In this document: piece after piece, positions 1 to 5,704 of the stretch
How the letters are laid out: each line of letters begins with the position of its first letter
Position numbering within the stretch: the first letter of the stretch is position 1
From: Oscillospiraceae bacterium
GTDB lineage: Bacteria > Bacillota > Clostridia > UBA1381
DNA length: 7,667 nt
Assembly (NCBI GenBank): GCA_022508725.1
Contig: JAFLUR010000098.1
Location: 1-7,667, forward strand
Direction of reading: 5' to 3'
Program-made: the position numbers and the translations under genes
The notes under the pieces: generated by a model
Database searches by the model: none
What the model was told of the DNA's origin: nothing
What the model saw: the letters and a program-made list of their open reading frames with translations, nothing else

Positions 1-2163
1 GCCGCTTTGTATAATTTCATTAAGCTCCGCCCCGGTCGATATGATTTTTGCCGTCCGGTTATTTTCGATTTCGGGATATACATAGATTCGCCATGAATTG
101 CGGTACTCTCCGACCGATAAAACGACCGTAAGCATTGAGGCTTTTGTAATTTTATCAAGCGGTATCGATACCGATTTTTCCGTTGTGATCTTCTCGCAGA
201 AAATATTTTCGCCGTTATAAATCGTCAGCTTAAATTCCGGTACTGTGATTTTATTCTCGCCGAAATCATATAAATCAAGCTCCGCGTCAAGGCTTTCGGT
301 ATTTTTGAATATTCTCTTTGCTTTAAAAAGCGGTACCGTGCAGTTGCAGAATTGCTTGAATTTTTCGGGAGAAATTATGCCCTTGCTTTCAAAGAAAATA
401 TTAAGTATTCCGACTGTGGCGGTACTTTGTCCGGTATAGTCGATAAGCGATAAAAGCTCAAATCCGCCGAAATCCTTTGTACGCAGAGCCGCCTCTATAT
501 CCTCCTTGTACAGCTTTGCCGCAAGATCGCCCGATGCGGCTGTATACTCCTTGAGTCTCGGATATATTCCCCTCGATATCATGTGTTTTCTTATGGCGTC
601 AAAGTTTACCGGCAGCATATTGCCCGTGTATCTTTCGCATATATCAACATCGGGATATGAGCAGTATTGACCCACCTCAAACGAAATGATCGGCACGGGC
701 AGTTCATTTACCGCTTTTGAATAGTCGGTGCAGGTATGTTTTGCGACTTCATCATGCAGACGCTGTATTCTTACCGGATTTCCGTATGCCTCGAACGCGC
801 AGAAATAGTCCTCGCACGGCATGACCGGGTGATCGAAATTTGAGGTGACGGTATAGATACGGCGTGTATCATATGCGCGCATCTGCACCGTTATATCCGA
901 CAAAAGCTCAAAATTTCCGCATGTTTCGTTTCCGTTTGAGAACATGATAAAGCTCGGATGATTGCCGTATGTCTTTGAAATGACGCGCGCTTCATTCGGG
1001 TAATATCGGTCATGTGCCGGATCGTCGCCGTATTCGAGCGGTGTAACGTCCTTGTTTATCCACATCGGCATCTCCACAGACAGGTATACCCCTATCTCAT
1101 CCGCAGCCTCAAAAGCGCACTCCGGCGGACACCATGCATGAAAACGTACATGGTTCAAGCCGTAATCCTTTATTGTTCTGAAATTCCGGCGCCAAAGCTC
1201 GATATCAAACGGCGGATAGCCCGTTATCGGATACTGCGCGCAGTCTATCGTTCCGCGCAGGGATATTTGCTTGTTGTGAAGCAAAATTTTTTTGCCCTCG
1301 GTTTTTATCGTTCTCATTCCGAAACGTACCGATTTTTCATCATCGTTGTCCTTTGATGAAGCTTTTGCCGTAAGCGTGTATAAATTCGGCGTAAACTCAT
1401 TCCATTGCTCGATATCGTCAATTTCATAATCAAAATATTCAACCTGACGCGAATTGAACATAACGCGCTCAAAACGCTTTGCTTCAAGCCTGCGCCCGGC
1501 AGGAGCCGTGACGCAAAGCTCGGTTTTGACCGGATATCTGTGCTCCGGACTCCAAATATCGCTTGCGAATGTAATTTGAACTCTTATTCCGTTCTCATTC
1601 GGATATACCTGCAGGTTTTCCATGTGGAACATTTCCTCGTATTGAAGCTCCATGCGTCCCACGGCGCCGTTCCAGTACCCTTGAGTATCGATACTGTAGC
1701 CGCTTGCCATATCGCCGAAATTGAGCAGATTGCGGTTATCGATACGGAGAGTAAGCGTATGCACTCCGGCGGTGAGCCGTCCGGTAAGATTATATATGTG
1801 CGGTGCGGACAATTCTATTATTCGTCTGCCGATTTTTTCTCCGTCTATCCATAATTCGGAGGCGATATTAACGCGCTCCAAAAACAGCCGGATGCATTTG
1901 CCCTCCGCTTCGGGCGGAATTTCGATCTCACGCTGAAGCCATAGTGCGCCTATGTATTCGTACTTCTCACGCGGTGCGCGCGCCGCCTCTTTTGTAAGCT
2001 CGCTGTAATATTCCTGCTTTTTGCCTATGCCGTTTTCGCAGGTTGAGCCGGGCAGATTGAAGCCGTCGTTTTTCAAACGTCTGCCGTAAAATCCTTGTGA
2101 AACGCCGATATCCTTTTCATCGGTTTCCCAATGCCATACTCCGCTTAAATTTATGCTTTTCAT
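1..2163 (-). CDS. Glycoside hydrolase family 2 (beta-galactosidase/glucuronidase-like), 3' end outside window
   Basis: A frame without stops runs from 2163 to the window edge, giving 721 residues with the C terminus missing. The order is that of GH2 enzymes: an N-terminal jelly-roll sugar-binding domain (about residues 10-190, with SELWIDG at 102-108 and NGAVGRM near 165-171), an immunoglobulin-like domain (about 195-300), then a TIM barrel opened by LRGTIDC at 302 and a TGYPP loop. The likely acid/base is E413 in SNGNE and the likely nucleophile is E496 in SFEVGQY; the spacing of 83 residues fits the family. No signal peptide is visible, so it should act in the cytoplasm on imported glycosides. 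The substrate cannot be told from sequence. ATG at 2163 is chosen because AGGAG (2172-2176) sits 8 bases upstream; ATG at 2169 would leave only 2. A divergent AraC-type gene is the probable activator. Confidence 0.9.
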   Translation of the reverse strand, partial: MKSINLSGVWHWETDEKDIGVSQGFYGRRLKNDGFNLPGSTCENGIGKKQEYYSELTKEAARAPREKYEYIGALWLQREIEIPPEAEGKCIRLFLERVNIASELWIDGEKIGRRIIELSAPHIYNLTGRLTAGVHTLTLRIDNRNLLNFGDMASGYSIDTQGYWNGAVGRMELQYEEMFHMENLQVYPNENGIRVQITFASDIWSPEHRYPVKTELCVTAPAGRRLEAKRFERVMFNSRQVEYFDYEIDDIEQWNEFTPNLYTLTAKASSKDNDDEKSVRFGMRTIKTEGKKILLHNKQISLRGTIDCAQYPITGYPPFDIELWRRNFRTIKDYGLNHVRFHAWCPPECAFEAADEIGVYLSVEMPMWINKDVTPLEYGDDPAHDRYYPNEARVISKTYGNHPSFIMFSNGNETCGNFELLSDITVQMRAYDTRRIYTVTSNFDHPVMPCEDYFCAFEAYGNPVRIQRLHDEVAKHTCTDYSKAVNELPVPIISFEVGQYCSYPDVDICERYTGNMLPVNFDAIRKHMISRGIYPRLKEYTAASGDLAAKLYKEDIEAALRTKDFGGFELLSLIDYTGQSTATVGILNIFFESKGIISPEKFKQFCNCTVPLFKAKRIFKNTESLDAELDLYDFGENKITVPEFKLTIYNGENIFCEKITTEKSVSIPLDKITKASMLTVVLSVGEYRNSWRIYVYPEIENNRTAKIISTGAELNEIIQSG

Positions 2164-2201
2164 TGTCATGTCTCCTGTTCCGTAAAAATCTTTGTAATTA
2201 C

Positions 2202-2207
2202 AGTATA
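2202..2207 (-). promoter_or_regulatory. -10 box of the glycoside hydrolase promoter, weak -35
   Basis: On the minus strand TATACT lies 38 bases before the start codon at 2163. At 17 bases upstream the hexamer (2225-2230) is ATGCTT, a poor -35. A good -10 with a poor -35 is typical of promoters that need an activator. The direct repeats at 2233-2265 begin two bases upstream of that -35 position. The box is read by eye only. Confidence 0.5.
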
Positions 2208-2232
2208 ACCCGATTTTTTGAGAAAAGCATTA

Positions 2233-2265
2233 AAAATTTGTGCTTTAATATATAAAATTCGTGCT
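2233..2265. promoter_or_regulatory. Direct-repeat site, probable AraC-family activator binding site
   Basis: AAAATTTGTGCT (2233-2244) and AAAATTCGTGCT (2254-2265) match at 11 of 12 positions and are offset by exactly 21 bases, two turns of the helix, so both copies face the same side of DNA. AraC-family activators commonly bind such tandem half-sites next to the -35 of the target promoter. Here the proximal copy abuts the -35 position of the hydrolase promoter, while the distal copy ends 7 bases before the -35 of the regulator gene. Binding by the adjacent regulator is inferred. Confidence 0.6.
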
Positions 2266-2272
2266 GTTTTTA

Positions 2273-2301
2273 TTGAATTTGCGGTATCTTTGTGATAAAA
2301 T
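2273..2301 (+). promoter_or_regulatory. Probable promoter of the AraC-family gene
   Basis: TTGAAT (2273-2278) and TAAAAT (2296-2301) are separated by 17 bases, giving 4 of 6 and 5 of 6 matches to the sigma-A consensus. The gene's ribosome binding site AAGGAG (2318-2323) and ATG (2332) follow at normal distances. The promoter lies next to the direct repeats, so the regulator could control its own synthesis. Confidence 0.5.
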
Positions 2302-2331
2302 GGTATTGCGAAAGAGTAAGGAGAGATTATA

Positions 2332-3195
2332 ATGGAGGAGAATATACATTTACCGAAAAATCCGTCCCCTTATGTAAAGGACGGTTATATATGGATCGGC
2401 GCCACACCGAATGAATTTGTACAAAAGAGCGGATTTTATTTTCTGTCTTTGGGAAAATTCGATACCGTCCGCGGATACGGTATCCGCCGGGATTATTTTG
2501 ACGGCTACCTTTTTGTATTTACGGAAAACGGCGAGGGAATCGTTTCAACGGAGGAAATCGAGTTTAAGACATACAAAAATCATGCCTTTCTTATAGATTG
2601 CCGTAAGCCTCACGGCTACAGAACACAGGATAAATGGAATTTCAGATGGATACATATTGACGGCTGCGGGATAGATTTTATATATGAGCAGCTGCAAACA
2701 CTGTCACCGACAGGCGCGGTAATAGACGATCCGGAGGTTTTGATAGGACTTTTCAACGATATACAAAAATCGGCAGTAAACAACTACAGCCTTTCGGTGG
2801 CAAAGCAGGGACGCGATATCCATAACGCATTGTATCAGCTTGTTTCGTCCGCGCAGAACGCGATAAATCTGAAGCCCGCTTTTCTCGATGTGTTTTCATA
2901 TATCGATAAAAATTACGACAAGCATATTTCGGTCGATATTCTTGCAAAAACGGCGCATATGTCAAAGTATCATTTTACAAGACAATTCAAGAAAGCGACC
3001 GGACATTCGCCGTACAATTACATAACAAACTACCGGATAAATTGCTCAAAAGCGCTGCTTACCGCAACCGATAAACCGATAAACGAAATCTCTCTGCTGT
3101 GCGGTTTTTTATCCGAAAGCAATTATATATGTCATTTTAAAAAGCAGGTGGGAACCACACCGGATAGGTACAGGGCAAGCCAATCCGTTTTGTAA
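2332..3195 (+). CDS. AraC-family transcriptional regulator
   Basis: This 287-residue protein has the usual AraC-family size and layout. An N-terminal cupin-like sensing domain occupies about residues 20-115 (FDGYLFVFT, LIDCRKPHGY, WIHIDG). A C-terminal DNA-binding domain of two helix-turn-helix units covers about 186-284: the first around 201-222 (AKTAHMSKYHFTRQFKK), the second around 250-272, closing with the family signature GFLSESNYICHFKK and TTPDRYR. AAGGAG ends 8 bases before the ATG. It is divergent from the family 2 glycoside hydrolase and faces a pair of direct repeats between the two genes, so it most likely activates the hydrolase in response to a sugar. The effector is unknown. A strong terminator follows at 3228-3270. 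Confidence 0.93.
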   Translation: MEENIHLPKNPSPYVKDGYIWIGATPNEFVQKSGFYFLSLGKFDTVRGYGIRRDYFDGYLFVFTENGEGIVSTEEIEFKTYKNHAFLIDCRKPHGYRTQDKWNFRWIHIDGCGIDFIYEQLQTLSPTGAVIDDPEVLIGLFNDIQKSAVNNYSLSVAKQGRDIHNALYQLVSSAQNAINLKPAFLDVFSYIDKNYDKHISVDILAKTAHMSKYHFTRQFKKATGHSPYNYITNYRINCSKALLTATDKPINEISLLCGFLSESNYICHFKKQVGTTPDRYRASQSVL

Positions 3196-3227
3196 AACGA
3201 AATACGTCTTTGCTTGATCGGCAATGT

Positions 3228-3270
3228 AAAAAATAAGCGCGGTCATAATCGGCGGCCGCACTTATTTTTT
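3228..3270. terminator. Bidirectional rho-independent terminator
   Basis: Arms 3228-3242 and 3256-3270 pair over 15 positions around a 13-base loop. The GC core (GCGG/CCGC) is flanked by an A run on the left and a T run on the right, so each strand ends its hairpin with T. As read on the plus strand there is one A-C mismatch; on the minus strand the same position is a T-G wobble, so that stem is fully paired. It can end the regulator transcript (+) and the permease module transcript (-). Confidence 0.8.
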
Positions 3271-3382
3271 TATATTTATCATTCAAACCGGTCATTCGTT
3301 TTATTTGAAATTTCCGTAAATGCCGGCATACCGGATATCTTTCAAAAAATCCCATACCGCTGTTTTTGACATTCATATCAAA

Positions 3383-3777
3383 TTATTCTTCCGAAATATC
3401 CGCCGGCTTATTAAATTCTTCATATCTTAAAATATATAATTCATTTTTGTCACATTGATAAACCAGCATATCGACAAATTCATCATTGCTTAAATTCGTT
3501 TTGTTCCGGGTTATCGTTGAATATACTTCTCTGACGCCGTATTCTTCGTCAAACGCAAGAAAGCAATCGGTGATACCGTATATTTCGGTCCTTACGCGTT
3601 GTCCGTACGGATTTATATGATCGTCGCAAGCTTCGACTGCGTATTTTTCGGCGTGTTGATATGCCTCGTCAAACGAATCGGCTTTCACGGTCAAAATTTG
3701 TTCCTCAAAAAAGTTGAGCTTTCCTCATCATCAACCGTATGTCTGTATATTATTTTTACGCCGTATAAATCCTCCAT
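3383..3777 (-). CDS. DUF4288-like small protein, reading frame interrupted (apparent -1 shift)
   Basis: The downstream frame encodes about 103 residues (3383-3694) with no good start of its own, only TTG without a ribosome binding site. The proper start is ATG at 3777, preceded by AGGTGA (3784-3789) that overlaps the stop codon of the thioredoxin-like gene, implying translational coupling. From that ATG the protein begins MEDLYGVKIIYRHTVDDEE but stops at TGA (3691-3693) after 28 codons. Moving back one base in the T run at 3707-3712 joins it to FEEQILTVKADSFDEAYQ and gives one protein of 131 residues. The joined sequence resembles DUF4288 (YxVK start, FEEQIxxVKA, later DCF and EVYS), a family of unknown function; that assignment is from memory. 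It may be a pseudogene, a sequencing error in a homopolymer, or a frameshifted gene. Confidence 0.65.
3706..3726 (-). other. Candidate -1 frameshift site (slippery T TTT TTG with upstream Shine-Dalgarno-like GAGGA)
   Basis: In the frame of the ATG at 3777 the codons read ACT TTT TTG, so the heptamer T TTT TTG (3712-3706) has the X XXY YYZ form of slippery sites. GAGGA (3726-3722) lies 9 bases before it, similar to the spacing of stimulatory Shine-Dalgarno elements in bacterial -1 sites such as dnaX. No strong hairpin was seen just downstream. A simple missing T explains the sequence equally well. Confidence 0.35.
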
Positions 3778-3787
3778 AATTATTCAC

Positions 3788-4150
3788 CTATTTTAATAAT
3801 TTTTCCACATCGGCGGTTTTCAAAACCTTACCCTGCGATACGACCTTTTCATTGACAACGATAGCCGGCATGGCGGTAACGCCGTACCCGATCACCTTCG
3901 GCATATCGGTGATGTACTCGACCTCTATCGAGAGCCCGAGATTTTCCGCCGCTTTTTTGGCGTTTTCGTACTGTTCATGACAGGATTTACAACCTGCACC
4001 CAACACCTTTATACAGCAGATACCGTCAACCTTTTCGCCGCAGCACTCACCTGCCGGAGTTTCCGGTGCGGCGCAATCACAGCCAGTCCCGCAGCAAGAG
4101 GATTTTTTTTCCTCTCCCTCCGTCTTCTTACCCAAACCAAACAATGCCAT
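3788..4150 (-). CDS. Cys-rich thioredoxin-fold protein (small redox-active disulfide protein type)
   Basis: The 120-residue product has a C-terminal thioredoxin-like domain (about 43-120). It shows the redox pair C54-K-S-C57 at the start of the first helix and the expected cis-proline at TAMP95. This fits the short 'redox-active disulfide protein 2' group, often found beside PF03773 permeases. The N-terminal 42 residues are an added Cys-rich, low-complexity segment with CC pairs at 19-20 and 36-37 plus C24 and C26; with C45-C46 the protein has ten cysteines. It probably reduces, or hands a thiol-bound metalloid to, the neighbouring permease; this is inference. AAAGG lies 10 bases before the ATG. 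It starts 44 bases after the permease stop and is likely in the same operon. Confidence 0.85.
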   Translation of the reverse strand: MALFGLGKKTEGEEKKSSCCGTGCDCAAPETPAGECCGEKVDGICCIKVLGAGCKSCHEQYENAKKAAENLGLSIEVEYITDMPKVIGYGVTAMPAIVVNEKVVSQGKVLKTADVEKLLK

Positions 4151-4194
4151 AACAAATCATCCTTTCTTTATTTTAATTTTGTATAAACTACAGC

Positions 4195-5208
4195 CTAAAC
4201 CAATAACCCTTGAACGGCGTTGAAGAAATATCCCACAATGATAATGCCGAGAGTGCAAATTGCGATAAATATTCCGAGCAGTTTCGGTTTTACCGCTTTT
4301 TTGAGCATTATCACAGACGGCAGAGACAATGTTGTTACCGCCATCATAAAGGACAGGACAACACCGAGCAGCGCGCCTTTACCGAGCAGAGCCTCGGCAA
4401 TCGGAATTGTGCCGAAAATATCCGCATACATGGGAACGCCGCAAATAGTTGCAACCGCAACTCCCAACGGATTGTTGTTACCCAATGCCTTTATTATAAT
4501 ATCCTCGGGTATCCAATTATGAATGACCGCGCCTATTGCCACACCGACCAATATATACGGTATGACCTTTTTTGCGGTAGATACCATCTGCTCCCACGAA
4601 TATTTTATCCTGTCTTTAAAATGCAATTCGTCCTGCGGCACATCAATGGCGGTTGCATTTCTTATATAATCCTCCACTTCGTTTTCAAGACGCAGCTTTT
4701 CGATGATCGTTCCGCCGGCAACGGCAATTATCAGTCCGACGACCACATACACAACGGCGACTTTAAAGCCGAATATACTCATAAGCAGAACGAGAGAACC
4801 CAAGTCCACCATAGGCGAGGATATCAAAAAAGAAAAGGTCACGCCGAGAGGAAGTCCCGCGCTTGTAAATCCCATAAAAAGCGGGATTGAAGAGCATGAG
4901 CAAAAGGGAGTTACGGTTCCGAGCAATGCTGCCAAACAGCTTGCGCCGAGCCCGTGAAATCGTCCGAGTATTTTTTTCGTCCTATCCGGCGGAAAATAAC
5001 TCTGTATATATGAAATTATCATTATGAGAACTCCGAGAAGAACCGTGATTTTAATCGTGTCATAAAGAAGAAACCTGATACTTGCGCCTATTCTGTTATC
5101 TGTGTTCAATCCGCAGGCGGACAGAATATTACCGATCAATATGTTCAGCCATGTCATACCCAAGATTTGGTTTTGAAAAAAATCCCAACCTGCTCTTAAT
5201 GATTCCAT
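4195..5208 (-). CDS. Permease of the PF03773 family (ArsP/YraQ-like)
   Basis: The 337-residue protein is strongly hydrophobic, with about eight membrane segments (for example around 52-70, 88-100, 122-145, 148-166, 217-230, 276-292, 310-328) and a charged cytoplasmic loop at about 170-212. The family signature TPFCSCS at 100-106 carries C103 and C105, followed by a SSPMVD motif. The second half repeats the fold with GVPMYADIFG and SLPSVIMLKK. Related ArsP proteins export trivalent organoarsenicals; other members have unknown substrates. The ArsR-type repressor upstream and the redox protein downstream favour efflux of a thiol-reactive metalloid, but the actual substrate is not shown by the sequence. 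GAGGT sits 9 bases before the ATG at 5208. A copy of the repressor's operator lies at 5232-5255. Confidence 0.85.
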   Translation of the reverse strand: MESLRAGWDFFQNQILGMTWLNILIGNILSACGLNTDNRIGASIRFLLYDTIKITVLLGVLIMIISYIQSYFPPDRTKKILGRFHGLGASCLAALLGTVTPFCSCSSIPLFMGFTSAGLPLGVTFSFLISSPMVDLGSLVLLMSIFGFKVAVVYVVVGLIIAVAGGTIIEKLRLENEVEDYIRNATAIDVPQDELHFKDRIKYSWEQMVSTAKKVIPYILVGVAIGAVIHNWIPEDIIIKALGNNNPLGVAVATICGVPMYADIFGTIPIAEALLGKGALLGVVLSFMMAVTTLSLPSVIMLKKAVKPKLLGIFIAICTLGIIIVGYFFNAVQGLLV

Positions 5209-5231
5209 AAACCGTTTACCTCATAAAATTT

Positions 5232-5255
5232 ATATATTTAGATTTATCAATATAT
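5232..5255. promoter_or_regulatory. Second ArsR-type operator, upstream of the permease
   Basis: The plus strand reads ATATATTTA, six bases, TCAATATAT: an inverted repeat with 8 of 9 pairs matched. It has the same 9-6-9 geometry and the same right arm as the operator at 5661-5684. On the minus strand the TTGATA inside it (5250-5245) could serve as a -35, as TTGACA does in the first operator, though no convincing -10 follows. It lies 24 bases before the permease start. Confidence 0.55.
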
Positions 5256-5265
5256 TTGTTTTAAT

Positions 5266-5295
5266 AAAATCATCCGACACACTTAAGATGACTTT
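5266..5295 (-). terminator. Weak hairpin between repressor and permease genes
   Basis: In the minus-strand transcript arms 5295-5287 and 5274-5266 pair over nine bases (one G-U) around a 12-base loop, followed by TATT. It is AT-rich and lacks a long T run, so it may only weaken read-through or protect the mRNA. It might let the repressor and permease be expressed at different levels. Confidence 0.25.
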
Positions 5296-5310
5296 ATTCC
5301 CCGATCCGGT

Positions 5311-5616
5311 TTACCGATGCCCCGGCTCGTCATCGCCGCCGGTTATTTCCGTAAGTTCGGCAAATATCCGCATGGCATTGTCGCGTCCGCTTTTTGAAAT
5401 TCTGTAATAGGTCCATTTTCCGTCCTTTCGGCTGTCAACAATGCCGGAGTCGCATAATATTTTCATATGATGCGATAATGTGGGCTGTGTAACATTCAGT
5501 TCTTCAAGAAGCTTGCAGGCGCACTTTTCACCGCTTTTAAGTATTTCGAGTATCCTTACTCTGTTTTCATCACTGAGCGCCTTGAATATCCGCGCCGTTT
5601 GAGCATATGAGTTCAC
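5311..5616 (-). CDS. ArsR/SmtB-family repressor
   Basis: The 101-residue product is a complete ArsR-type winged helix protein. The order is a first helix region with ALSDENRVRILEIL (13-26), the metalloid-site motif with C32 and C34 (KCACKLLEE), the recognition helix TQPTLSHHMKIL (43-54) and the wing DGKWTYYRI (65-73). C32 and C34 sit where Escherichia coli ArsR has two of its arsenite ligands; the third position (37) is Leu, and C55 could stand in. The start is GTG at 5616: a stop lies in frame at 5632-5634 with no ATG between, and GGGGTGA (5621-5627) precedes it. A consensus promoter covered by an inverted repeat lies upstream, so it very likely represses itself and the permease. Confidence 0.9.
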   Translation of the reverse strand: MNSYAQTARIFKALSDENRVRILEILKSGEKCACKLLEELNVTQPTLSHHMKILCDSGIVDSRKDGKWTYYRISKSGRDNAMRIFAELTEITGGDDEPGHR

Positions 5617-5650
5617 ATTTTCACCCCAAATTCAAGCTTATATGTATGTT

Positions 5651-5679
5651 ATTATACGCGATATATTGAAAAATGTCAA
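5651..5679 (-). promoter_or_regulatory. Perfect-consensus promoter of the ArsR-type gene
   Basis: On the minus strand TTGACA (5679-5674) and TATAAT (5656-5651) are separated by exactly 17 bases. Both hexamers match the sigma-A consensus in full. A promoter this strong needs tight repression, and the inverted repeat at 5661-5684 covers its -35 and most of its spacer. Confidence 0.85.
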
Positions 5680-5684
5680 TATAT
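5661..5684. promoter_or_regulatory. ArsR-type operator (perfect 9-6-9 inverted repeat)
   Basis: ATATATTGA (5661-5669) and TCAATATAT (5676-5684) are perfect inverted copies around six bases. ArsR/SmtB repressors bind AT-rich inverted repeats of this TTGA/TCAA type. The site overlaps the -35 and spacer of the repressor gene's promoter, so binding would block polymerase. It matches the element at 5232-5255. Confidence 0.75.
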
Positions 5685-5704
5685 TTTTAAAAATTTTCAA
5701 AAAA

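Noticed and set aside
1012..1854. Plus-strand open frames of 114 and 149 codons.
   Set aside because: They are antisense to the glycoside hydrolase frame, which is open for 721 codons and has catalytic motifs across this stretch.
3137..3376. A 79-codon minus-strand frame spanning the end of the AraC-type gene.
   Set aside because: It crosses the strong bidirectional terminator and the end of a real gene, with no ribosome binding site or recognisable sequence.
4210..4890. A 226-codon open frame on the plus strand opposite the permease gene.
   Set aside because: It lies wholly antisense to a clear permease gene, is rich in His, Asn, Arg and Tyr as expected of a mirror frame, and has no recognisable domain.
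5685..5704. An A/T-rich possible terminator after the MATE gene.
   Set aside because: The runs of A and T could pair weakly, but there is no GC core, so I could not support a terminator here.
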